Below are positions 1 to 8,276 of a DNA stretch of 64,000 bases, in pieces. The position numbers and the translations under genes were made by a program. The stretch is from JACCWM01 sp040393065 (GTDB taxonomy: Bacteria; Myxococcota_A; Bradymonadia; Bradymonadales; Bradymonadaceae), in NCBI GenBank assembly GCA_040393065.1, contig JBEBUW010000008.1, positions 8,978-72,977 of the forward strand, given 5' to 3'. The notes beneath the pieces were generated by a model, which worked only from the letters and a program-made list of their open reading frames with translations, was not told where the DNA came from and made no database searches. Position 1 is the first letter of the stretch. Every line of letters starts with the position of its first letter.

Positions 1-105
1 GGCCAGAAGGAAGGTTGTTTTTTCATGGAATCAAGACTCCCGAAGTGAATGTAAAGATTTAAAATTGTGAGGTTATATCAAGTGGATCGTCGAAACCGGG
101 GAATT

Positions 106-585
106 ATGGTGGCTCGAAAGTACAGTCAACAGGCGGTGGTCGCAAGGATCGTGGTGTGTGTGTTGTGGTTTTGTCTGGTGGGGTTGAGTGCAGGCGGTTG
201 TGCGACAACGGGGAACGGGAACGAGCAGCAGGCATCGGCGCGGAAGGGAGCAAGTCATGCGGAGCAATTGTATCAGGCAATGCTTGAGGTGTATGCGCAG
301 CGTGATTTGCAGGTAGATATTGCTTCGGAGGAGCTTTTGTTGGTGAGTTCACGGTATGAAAAGCTCGGGCCGGAGTTGCGTCGGCGTTATGTCAGCCGCG
401 TACTGGCTTTGAAGGCGGGAATTGCGCTGAATGTGACGGCTGAGTATCAGCGGGGCCGCGAGGTGGATGGCGAGCAGCGTTGGCGTTTGATTGAGGACGA
501 TGATCCGCTTAAGGCGCAGGCTGCGCGTGAGGAAGTGGAGATTGGGCGGGCGGTGGAGCGTGTGTTTCATCAGCGGCGCAAGTAG
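106..585 (+). CDS. Putative small lipoprotein
   Basis: No family recognised. A 159-residue protein beginning with a basic N-terminus, a hydrophobic stretch and a lipobox-like LSAGGC with the acceptor cysteine near residue 32, so it is probably lipid-anchored. The mature part is charged and probably helical. The ATG at 106 was preferred over the in-frame GTG at 67 because GGGGA stands just before it and it gives a more usual signal-peptide length. Its last 16 bases overlap the 3' end of the convergent gene at 570-2234. Expression and export are inferred, not shown. Confidence 0.6.
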   Translation: MVARKYSQQAVVARIVVCVLWFCLVGLSAGGCATTGNGNEQQASARKGASHAEQLYQAMLEVYAQRDLQVDIASEELLLVSSRYEKLGPELRRRYVSRVLALKAGIALNVTAEYQRGREVDGEQRWRLIEDDDPLKAQAAREEVEIGRAVERVFHQRRK

Positions 586-2234
586 TGGACTGAGGAGGTT
601 GCGCGGACTTTGATGCGCTGACGTAGGAAAGTACAAAAAACGATCAGGCTGAGTAGAAAGTGGGTGGAGGTCGGGCGGGGATTGTTGGTGTTGCAGGCAC
701 AGCCGGCGTCGGGCTGATCGAGAATTGTGATGATGGGATCTTCCAGGTCGGAGATTCCAGCGTCGGGAATGTGCGGTCCGGCGTCGGCTTCGGCCGGTGC
801 GTCGAGCAGGATTTCGACCGGGTTTTCGAAGGTGCGGTCGATGAGAAAGCGATCGCGGGCGGAAACATGGAGGCACCAGGGGCCGGGAGCAAAGGTTTCG
901 TCGAGTTGGACTTCGGCATGGACAGAGAATTCTGCGTCCGGTTCGAAGTACAGGGCCGGGTGGGCGGACAGGATGCGCGCGGGGCCGGCGGGGCTGTCGC
1001 AGGGGCCGGGGACGCCGATGATCTGGGCGCGTTCCAGGGTGATGAGCTCGGCAGTGGGGTTGTAGAGAGTGGCTTCGGCCTGAAGCCATTGATGCGTTGC
1101 AAAATGGGTGTGGTTGGAAGTGAGAGGAACGGAAAGCGTTAATTGTGCGGCGTCACCGATGGCGATTTCTCCGTCGCCGTGAAAGCCAAAGGTTCCGGTG
1201 GCGCCGTGGCCGTGGAGTGCGTCGAGACGAACGGGGGCGGTGGTGAGGACATCGCTGGTAGCGACGATCTGGGGTGTGTCTTGATGGGAGGTTTCGAGCC
1301 AGTGAATGCGGTGATTGGTGTGGGGTTGTGTCCAGTGGCCGGGCTCGAAGCTGGCCAGTGCAATGCGTCCGGAGGGTAGCCAGCGGGCAGAGGCGAGTTC
1401 GCCTGCGACGTCGGAACTGGTAGCGGTGTGGAATGTCCACAGAATTTGTCCGTCGGGAGCTATGGCGTGGACAGAAAAGCGTGTGGTGACGAGGAGGCTG
1501 CCGTCGATGCGTGCGGTGAGATCGCGGATTTCATCATCGATTGCAGGCTGGATAACGAGCTGGTCGGGAGAATGGGAGTGATGTTGGTTGGCGATGCGGC
1601 GATGGGCAGGTGCTTCGGGATTGCTCTGGTCAAAAATGTCGATTGCGAAGAGATTCAGGGCGGGCCAGTTTGCGGCGACGGCGAATTTCTGGTTGGGCAG
1701 GACGATCGCGGCAGGTATAGATGCCTGGAAGCTGGCGGATATGAAGTGGTGACTCCAGACGTATTGCTGGCGTGCGATATCGTAGACGCTGGCGCGGGCG
1801 GTGGAGTTATCGGCCATCAGCACTTCAAGGGGTTCGCCGGGGCCCAGGTAGGAAACGGCGGATGCGCTCGCGATGAGGGGAACCTGACCGGGTGGGCGAA
1901 GTTCGGAGCGGATTTTGCCGTTGGTATCGGTAATTAAAAAGCCGCGCGCGCTGGCATCGGCCAGCAGATGACTGCCGTCGGGTAGAATTTTTATGTCGGA
2001 AAAGGTAGCAAGGCTGAGTTCTGCTGATAACAGCGTGCGCTGTCCGAGTGGTATGGCTTCCAGTCGGGTTTCTGCAGGGCTTTCGTGGTTGTCTTGATAG
2101 GGCTGCAGGTCATAAATTGCCGCGGAACGGCTGCCACCGGTGCCGATGACAATGACGGCGTCTTCTGTGTAGGCATGGGCGTGAGCACTCCACAGGGCGG
2201 TGAGAAGCATGAGCAGGAATCGAAGCAATGACAT
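570..2234 (-). CDS. Secreted beta-rich protein with MYXO-CTERM-like tail
   Basis: A 554-residue exported protein of unknown function. The N-terminus is a good Sec signal peptide (hydrophobic run ending SAHAHA). The body has repeated short beta-type segments such as ILPDGSHLLADASARG, WLPSGRIALASF and GSLLVTT that suggest a propeller-like fold. The C-terminus has an acidic Asp/Pro linker, then CAC, a hydrophobic segment (FLLSLIVFCTFL) and a basic end, the layout of the MYXO-CTERM sorting tail of Myxococcota. The ATG at 2234 was chosen because the upstream ATG at 2306 would put 24 polar residues ahead of the signal peptide. It is divergent from the gene at 2324. Confidence 0.7.
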   Translation of the reverse strand: MSLLRFLLMLLTALWSAHAHAYTEDAVIVIGTGGSRSAAIYDLQPYQDNHESPAETRLEAIPLGQRTLLSAELSLATFSDIKILPDGSHLLADASARGFLITDTNGKIRSELRPPGQVPLIASASAVSYLGPGEPLEVLMADNSTARASVYDIARQQYVWSHHFISASFQASIPAAIVLPNQKFAVAANWPALNLFAIDIFDQSNPEAPAHRRIANQHHSHSPDQLVIQPAIDDEIRDLTARIDGSLLVTTRFSVHAIAPDGQILWTFHTATSSDVAGELASARWLPSGRIALASFEPGHWTQPHTNHRIHWLETSHQDTPQIVATSDVLTTAPVRLDALHGHGATGTFGFHGDGEIAIGDAAQLTLSVPLTSNHTHFATHQWLQAEATLYNPTAELITLERAQIIGVPGPCDSPAGPARILSAHPALYFEPDAEFSVHAEVQLDETFAPGPWCLHVSARDRFLIDRTFENPVEILLDAPAEADAGPHIPDAGISDLEDPIITILDQPDAGCACNTNNPRPTSTHFLLSLIVFCTFLRQRIKVRATSSVHYLRR

Positions 2235-2323
2235 TATTTTGGGTGATGGTTGAGCGTAGAAAGGTCGTTGCCATGACATGCTCTGACAACCGGAAAGTTT
2301 TTGCATACTACTAGAGGATCTCC

Positions 2324-4147
2324 ATGGAGATTAAGGGCGACGCTGCAATTTGTTATGTGGGCATGCCACGGGTTCGTGAGGCGGGGATCGACGTTTTGAG
2401 CTTTCATGTACATCGGTATGTGTTTGGCTGGTTGCGCCTGCATGGTTGTGACAGCGTACTGATCACGGTGGGATTTGAAAAGAGCGCGTGCGAATCGGTG
2501 ACATTGGCAGTGCGTGCGGATGAAGCTCGTGTTGTGAGGGTAGGTTGGAGCTTTGGCGATTTGTTGGAGCTCTGGCAGAGCGGAAGCAGGCAATTGACGC
2601 TGGAGCCTGTGGGCGGTGCGGGGGATGCGATCGTTTATGATCTGGTTCCGGTGTTCGATGATGCCCTGGATTCGAAAGCGGCGGGGATCGGGCCGGGGGT
2701 TCTGGCGTTTGGGTTGCTTTTGAATGCGGGTCGTTTGTCTGAACAGGCGATTCAGCGATTGCAGCTTCCGGTGGCCGAGTCGATTCGGGCGGCGCGTCGC
2801 AATGCCGTACGCATGTTTATGGAAGAGCACAGCGTTCAGGAGATGAAATCGTATCTCTATGAATTTATGGATCGTTTGCCGGAATGGACCGGTTGTGATT
2901 GTGCGGCTTCGTTTATTCTGGCGAGTAATCTGGAGGCGATGACGGTTATCGATGGAAATACGAAAGACAGGGTACATGCTGAGAATGTAGACAAAGCGTG
3001 TCTGGATGTACTGGCGGAGCGATTGTATCGCGATCCGGCCGAGGGCAGTACGGAACGGCTGGTGGGGATGTCGGTGTTGCTGGGCGGGGACGCAGGGGGC
3101 GTTTTTCGGGCGGTGCTGGAGCAGCATCGCCGTTTTCCGCAGATTCCATTTCATGTGCTGGTGCGTGCGGATTCAGATGGGGAGGGGGCAGGAGAGTGGC
3201 GGCTTCTGGAAGACACGAGCGGGCGTACGTTTAAGGGTTTTTATCGTGTCGGAGGACGTGGCGATGAGCAGATGATGGTGCTGTTGCCGCTGATCGTGGA
3301 GGAGAGCGGTGAATCGGAGCTGCTGGGTTTTGTGTGCCTGGCGTATCGGGAGGAGATGAAGTTATTGGCGTCGTTTTCGCGCCTGGCTATGGAAATGCGT
3401 GAGCAGCTTGCGGCGGCATTACGGTATTCGCCCCTGTATACGTTGCGGGCGCGGAAATTGTGGATATTGAGTCAGCTTCGTAAAGTTCTGGAGCGTGAAG
3501 TCGTCGCTGACGGGGATGGTTTTGAGGAACGTCATACGCGGCTGATCGGAAAGGTCAGTGAGCTTTTGGCGCGTGAAGTCGAGCTTCCCAGTTTTGCGAT
3601 CGGGTATATTCGTCGGCAGGGAAGGGATGGAAAGCGTGTGCTGACGTATGCGCATCCGCACGGCTGGAGTCAGTTTCAGGAAGTTTCGCTCGAGGTTGAT
3701 GTGGCCAGGGAAGAGCGGATTGATTCCGGGGTTTCGGCACTCGCCGTGCGGTTGGAACGGCCGCTGGTACTTGCCGGAGGGCATGGGCAGGGAGAGGCGC
3801 TGGAGTTTCGAAATTACTTGTATGTTTGTGAGGAAAACGGTCGTCTCTTGGATGCACGCGGCGTGCAGGCGGAGGCTGTGGCGGGTGTGGACTTACAGGA
3901 TGTGCATGCGGCTGAGGCGCAGGGTTGGGTTCGGTTGAGCCGGTATTATAAACCCGCTCGTGAGTCGACCTACGCAACGCTGGCATTTCCGATTACGTAT
4001 GCTGGCACGGCGTTCGGCGTACTGACGTTGGAAGTTGAAAAGGATACCGACTGGCTGTGGTGGACAGGGTTTGGAAGTAAATTTTTTTGGGAGTTAGTGG
4101 TTACGGATCTTGCAGCGGCTTTTTATGAGTTGCGCGAGCGTGCATGA
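2324..4147 (+). CDS. GAF-like multi-domain protein, no output domain
   Basis: A 607-residue soluble protein without signal peptide or membrane segment. Two regions (about 180-370 and 390-600) have the alternating pattern of GAF sensor domains; the second ends with FPITYAGTAFGVLTLEVE, which resembles the last strands of GAF domains that begin with a reference to 'low-cost' signals of cell state. No kinase, GGDEF, phosphatase or DNA-binding domain is visible, so any output would be through a partner. A GAGG sequence lies eight or nine bases before the ATG. The first 170 residues resemble nothing I can name. Domain call is by pattern only. Confidence 0.6.
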   Translation: MEIKGDAAICYVGMPRVREAGIDVLSFHVHRYVFGWLRLHGCDSVLITVGFEKSACESVTLAVRADEARVVRVGWSFGDLLELWQSGSRQLTLEPVGGAGDAIVYDLVPVFDDALDSKAAGIGPGVLAFGLLLNAGRLSEQAIQRLQLPVAESIRAARRNAVRMFMEEHSVQEMKSYLYEFMDRLPEWTGCDCAASFILASNLEAMTVIDGNTKDRVHAENVDKACLDVLAERLYRDPAEGSTERLVGMSVLLGGDAGGVFRAVLEQHRRFPQIPFHVLVRADSDGEGAGEWRLLEDTSGRTFKGFYRVGGRGDEQMMVLLPLIVEESGESELLGFVCLAYREEMKLLASFSRLAMEMREQLAAALRYSPLYTLRARKLWILSQLRKVLEREVVADGDGFEERHTRLIGKVSELLAREVELPSFAIGYIRRQGRDGKRVLTYAHPHGWSQFQEVSLEVDVAREERIDSGVSALAVRLERPLVLAGGHGQGEALEFRNYLYVCEENGRLLDARGVQAEAVAGVDLQDVHAAEAQGWVRLSRYYKPARESTYATLAFPITYAGTAFGVLTLEVEKDTDWLWWTGFGSKFFWELVVTDLAAAFYELRERA

Positions 4148-4290
4148 TGGTGCTTGGACGGCCGTTTCGTATCGCAGGGCTTCAAAACCCGGGGCAGGGC
4201 GAGGCTGTAAGTAGTCGAAGTCGAAGCGGCCGGTGGTTGGCCTGTAAAATCAGGAATACTCTGAAGGCTGGTTGAACCGTCCAAAAGTAA

Positions 4291-5046
4291 TCAGAGATTT
4301 TCGCTTACGACTCGTTCGAGAACTGGAAGGATCGAGGAAGCATTGCCGCGTACAATGACGTCGCAGATATCGGATAGCGCTGTGAGATCTGTATTGATCT
4401 CGATGATTTTTGCTCCATGCGCTCGAGCGATCTCTGGTAGCGAGGCGGCCGGGTACACCAGGCCTGATGTTCCGATAAGCAGGCAGACATCGGCTTGTTG
4501 AGCGGCCAGGGTACAGGCTTTCATCGCGTTGGTGGGGAGTTCTTCACCGAAGAGGACGACACCGGGGCGAAGCTGGCCGCCGCAGTTTTGACAGCGCGGC
4601 AGTGTGGATAGATCGAGTGTGAGATCATGGAGCACAGTATCGCAATTGTTGCAGCGGACATCGCTGAGAAGACCATGGATATGGTGGATTTCGGGGGCGA
4701 GTTTTTCCTTGCGGCAGGCAACTTCCATTAAGTTATCCACGTTTTGTGTGGCGATGGTATAGTGGCCGGTTGCGGTGAGTCGGGCCAGGGCATAGTGTCC
4801 GGCGTTCGGACGAACGCTTTGGAGTTGGTTGCGCCGCTCCTGATACCAGGTGAGCATGCCTTCTGGATCGCTTTGCAGGGTATCGATATCGGTGAACGTG
4901 GCGATACGTGGATCATTGAACATTCCACCGGCACCGCGGAATGTGGGGATTCCAGATTCAGCAGATAGACCGCTTCCGACGCAGACAAGAACGCGAGGCT
5001 TGTTGGCGAGGAGAGTACTGGCTCTTCGGACTGCGTGAAGATTCAT
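4291..5046 (-). CDS. cobB: Sir2-family NAD-dependent protein deacylase
   Basis: Removes acyl groups from lysines using NAD. The 251-residue protein has the sirtuin signature GSGLSAESGIPTFRG (residues 24-38), the TQNVDNL motif, the catalytic histidine in HIHG and a four-cysteine zinc site (CNNC and CQNC). WYQERR carries the Tyr-x-x-Arg pair that in CobB-type sirtuins favours succinyl/malonyl-lysine, so a desuccinylase role is possible. The ATG at 5046 matches the usual family length; a longer reading frame to 5187 would add 47 residues unlike sirtuins. GGAG lies ten bases upstream. It is two genes away from the acetate kinase fusion, which makes acetyl-phosphate. Confidence 0.92.
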   Translation of the reverse strand: MNLHAVRRASTLLANKPRVLVCVGSGLSAESGIPTFRGAGGMFNDPRIATFTDIDTLQSDPEGMLTWYQERRNQLQSVRPNAGHYALARLTATGHYTIATQNVDNLMEVACRKEKLAPEIHHIHGLLSDVRCNNCDTVLHDLTLDLSTLPRCQNCGGQLRPGVVLFGEELPTNAMKACTLAAQQADVCLLIGTSGLVYPAASLPEIARAHGAKIIEINTDLTALSDICDVIVRGNASSILPVLERVVSENL

Positions 5047-5155
5047 AGATGGTTTGCTCCATCGAAGAAGGCGCCGGGCCACGGTGGTCAGTGTGTGTTT
5101 GATGATCGTACTCGTGCTTAGGAGTCGGTTGGATCGAACAGCTCTGGGGTTAGTA

Positions 5156-5728
5156 TCAATTCCATCGGAAGGAAATTGGTTTGGCACCGACGGGTCGAAG
5201 CGGGGTGCGAGCGGGCATTACGCCGCTGTATTCCATGGTGTGCGCGGAATTGATGACGATGATATTGGTCTGATTTCCGGCGCGTTCGATATTGATCAGA
5301 AAGTGGCGTGGCAGGTTGTTTGAGCCCAGTGTGACACGGGAGCTAGAAGCGTTGGCATCGATTCCCAGGACTTTTAACTCCGTGGTCTTGGAGTAGCGCA
5401 TGACTTCGGTCGCAAGCGAGACGACGGGTTGTTGTGTTTGATAACCGTTGGTGAAGTGTTCCAGGACGGTTTCGTAGGACTCATTCAGGAGATGTTCAAA
5501 GTTCAGGCTGCCGTGAGAGTTGCTTGCCGTCGTTATACGTACTGCGGTCCAGGGCAATTGGATCGGGCTGCGTTGAAATTCGCCGGAGTCAATGAGCTGA
5601 CTGCGGGGAACTTGTTTGGGGCTGTAGGGCGTTTCCTGTGCCGAAGCGGATGCAGCAGGCAAAATGAGCGCAATCAAGAGGATGAACGAAGTGTGAACCA
5701 GGCGTCGTGATGGGAAGGTTGTAAGCAT
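5156..5728 (-). CDS. Exported protein of unknown function
   Basis: A 190-residue protein with a clear signal peptide (LVHTSFILLIALILPAASASAQ, cleavage likely after ASA). The mature part is a small alpha/beta domain with a hydrophobic strand near its end (NIIVINSAHTMEYSG). No family recognised. The start at 5728 gives the best signal peptide, though no clear ribosome-binding site precedes it; 5773 is the alternative. It lies between the ackA-pduL fusion and the sirtuin on the same strand, with gaps of about 110 and 200 bases, so co-transcription is possible but not shown. Confidence 0.65.
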   Translation of the reverse strand: MLTTFPSRRLVHTSFILLIALILPAASASAQETPYSPKQVPRSQLIDSGEFQRSPIQLPWTAVRITTASNSHGSLNFEHLLNESYETVLEHFTNGYQTQQPVVSLATEVMRYSKTTELKVLGIDANASSSRVTLGSNNLPRHFLINIERAGNQTNIIVINSAHTMEYSGVMPARTPLRPVGAKPISFRWN

Positions 5729-5925
5729 GGCAAATGGACTTGTCGTGGAAGTGGAAGATTGCGCCCCTGGCATGACTGGCGAGCAAGGCGGCAGCGAAAT
5801 TGTGGACGATTGTAGCGTTGGATTGAAAGAATAACACCTGTGAAGTGATCGTGACGCGGGATTTGAAGTGGTTTGCCGGGAAGATTCTGGCGAAAGACTC
5901 AGAATCTTCCCGGCAAGGGAGAGGA

Positions 5926-7767
5926 TTATTCGGCGGCCTGTGGGCGGTCGAAACGGGTTTCGCGGCGTTTGAGGCTGGCCTTCGCGGTGGTGGCGATGAG
6001 CATGCCGGTTGCGCCGCGGCCGAGGTTGGCGGCGTTGCCTTCGTCGGTATCGATGTGCATTTCGAGTTTGTAGTTCGGGGAAACGCGAACCAGAACGTCA
6101 CCGAAAATCAGATCGCGGTCGCCGCCGCCGAGGGCTACTTCGACGACGTCACGGTCACGGACGCCGAAGTAGAGTGCGTCTTCGGGTGTCATGTGAATGT
6201 GTCGCCAGGCGCAGATTACGCCGTGTGTGAGTTCGAGCTGGCCCTGGGGGCCTTCGAGGGTGAGGCCGGGGGAGTTTTCGATGTCTCCGGATGCGCGAAC
6301 GGGAGCGTCGATGCCGAGGAAAAATTCGTCGGTACGTGAGATTTCGACCTGGTTCAGGGAGCGGGGCGGCCCCAGGATGCGCACGTTTTGCAAGGTATTG
6401 CGAGGACCGATGAGATGGACGGTTTCCTCGGCGGCGTACTGGCCGGGCTGGGAGAGGTCGTTGCGAATGGTGAGCTGGTAGCCGGGGCCAAAAAGTTTGT
6501 CGATGGCGTCCTGGCTTAAGTGCACATGGCGTGCGGAGACGGCAACGGGAATGGTGCGTTCGTCGTGATGGATGCGGTCTTGTTGGAGCACTAGCTGCAC
6601 GGTCTGCTCGGCAATGGCCTGGCTTTCGTCGGTGCAGATGGCGAGCAGGCGGACGCGGCTGTTGCGGGTCGAGAATTCCTGGACGGGATTGGCTTCGGAG
6701 AGTCGGATTTCTCGGTTTAAGTCTTCGTCCATGCGAGCGCCCAGGAAGTCAAGGCGTTGTGCGGCTCGGTGGCGAGCCTGGACGCTGTTTTCGCCGATAC
6801 CGGCGGTGAAGATGATGGCGTCGACGCCGCCCATGACGGCAGCGTAGGCACCGATGTACTTGCGCAGGCGGTGGGCAAAAACCTGGAGTGCCAGGCGGCA
6901 TTGCTCGTCGCCCTCGGCGGCGCGGCGCTCGATGTCGCGCATGTCGTTGCCGGCGCCGGAAAGGCCGGTCAGGCCGGACTGGCGGTTGAGTAAATTGTCG
7001 ATGTCATCGACCGACATGTTTTTGCTGCGCATCAGATGGAAGATAATGCCGGGATCGAGATCGCCGGAGCGTGTGCCCATGACGATGCCCTCGAGCGGGG
7101 TCATGCCCATGGAGGTTTCTACGGAGCGGCCGTACTCGACGGCGGCGACGCTGGCGCCGTTGCCGAGGTGACAGGTGATCAGGCGCAGGGCTCGGATGTC
7201 GGTATCGAGGTATTCGGCGGCGCGTTGGGCGACAAAACTGTGGCTGATGCCGTGAAAGCCAAAGCGTCGCACTTGCGGGTCTCGGGCGATTTCGTAGGGC
7301 AGTGCATAGGTGCGTGCGCGGCTGGGTAAGGTAGAGTGAAAGGCTGTGTCGAAAACCGCGATATGGGGGACATCGGGCAGAATGGTGCGTGCTGCGCGGA
7401 TTCCGGCCAGGTTGAGCGGATTGTGCAGAGGCGCAAGCGGGGTGAGTTCTTCGATGATGCGTTCGACGTTTTCGTCAATGCGAACGGAATGCGTAAACTG
7501 GTCGCCGCCGTGAACGACGCGGTGTCCTACGCCGTGAATTTGTTGTCCGGCCGGCAGGTGTTCAAGCAGGCGGGGGAGGGCAAACTCCAGGGTTGCTTGA
7601 TGGCTTCCATTGGGGCAGGGCACGGCCGGTTCGGCGTTGATCGACATGGAAACTTGCGGGGTTCCGGCACGCTCAATGGACATGCGCGCGATATAGGTCT
7701 GGTTGAGCTGGTCGCGTAGATCGACTTTGATGCTCGAGCTGCCGCAGTTAACGATCAGAATGTTCAT
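5926..7767 (-). CDS. Acetate kinase-phosphotransacylase (AckA-PduL) fusion
   Basis: One 613-residue protein appears to carry both steps between acetyl-CoA and acetate plus ATP. Residues 1 to about 395 are a complete acetate kinase: NCGSSSIKV, GHRVVHGG, FDTAFH, RRFGFHGISH, HLGNGAS, MGTRSGDLDPG and FTAGIGEN are all present. Residues about 405-600 are a PduL-type phosphotransacylase: VSARHVHLS, NDLSQPGQYAAEETV, QVEISRTDEFFLG, AWRHIHMTPEDA and EMHIDTDE, including the histidines that bind metal in this family. The reading frame is unbroken across the join. The ATG at 7767 (AAGGA ten bases before it) is the normal AckA start. PduL is usually a separate gene next to ackA. No compartment-targeting peptide is evident. 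Confidence 0.93.
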   Translation of the reverse strand: MNILIVNCGSSSIKVDLRDQLNQTYIARMSIERAGTPQVSMSINAEPAVPCPNGSHQATLEFALPRLLEHLPAGQQIHGVGHRVVHGGDQFTHSVRIDENVERIIEELTPLAPLHNPLNLAGIRAARTILPDVPHIAVFDTAFHSTLPSRARTYALPYEIARDPQVRRFGFHGISHSFVAQRAAEYLDTDIRALRLITCHLGNGASVAAVEYGRSVETSMGMTPLEGIVMGTRSGDLDPGIIFHLMRSKNMSVDDIDNLLNRQSGLTGLSGAGNDMRDIERRAAEGDEQCRLALQVFAHRLRKYIGAYAAVMGGVDAIIFTAGIGENSVQARHRAAQRLDFLGARMDEDLNREIRLSEANPVQEFSTRNSRVRLLAICTDESQAIAEQTVQLVLQQDRIHHDERTIPVAVSARHVHLSQDAIDKLFGPGYQLTIRNDLSQPGQYAAEETVHLIGPRNTLQNVRILGPPRSLNQVEISRTDEFFLGIDAPVRASGDIENSPGLTLEGPQGQLELTHGVICAWRHIHMTPEDALYFGVRDRDVVEVALGGGDRDLIFGDVLVRVSPNYKLEMHIDTDEGNAANLGRGATGMLIATTAKASLKRRETRFDRPQAAE

Positions 7768-8276
7768 AGGTTCGTGTCCTTGAGAAAGAAGATTTTGCAC
7801 AGGTGTGTAAAGAATTAAACAGGGCTGTTTTACTCGTAGAAGGGGGTTGTCGTCCAGTGACAAGCGCGGGGAATAAAGTGCATGGGATCGGTGTGTCGGT
7901 GGTGTTGGCGGCTTGCCGCAAAGCGAAAACGGCTTACCATTTCATGACGGAAGCGGTGAACCAGCCCTATGAGATGAACTCGTTGACCGGAGCGGCGTTA
8001 TCGGGCTGGAGCAGCTTCTTTCAGAATTGTTCATTCGCTCAAATCGGCACCAATGCGGTTGAATCTGGCACACCCTTTTCGATTTTCAGGAAATTTCGGG
8101 AAGTTTTAGAAAATGGGCGCGGCCAAAAGGCGATAAGCAGTGCAAAGCCATCGCGAAGTGCCTGGCGCGAGCTGCTCGGAAGCGAAAAATTGCTTTTGAA
8201 TACGCCAGTTGATGGCTGTGGTGGTCTGCTTTCCGCGTGAGGAACAGATTGCCGGACATACAACGGAGATAATTAC
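7768..8276. other. Intergenic stretch between ackA-pduL and ino1
   Basis: 509 bases that separate two divergently transcribed genes, so it should hold promoters for both. A 145-codon open frame (7803-8240, +, GTG start) lies in it, but its translation has no motif, no signal peptide and no ribosome-binding site, so it was not called. A GGAGA lies 9 bases before the ino1 ATG. No hairpin terminator or repeat was seen. Confidence 0.5.

Noticed and set aside
8066..8080. TGGCAC resembling a sigma-54 promoter before ino1
   Set aside because: The GC pair expected ten bases after the GG is missing.
7803..8240. 145-codon open frame on the plus strand
   Set aside because: GTG start, no ribosome-binding site, no motif, and it fills a divergent promoter region.
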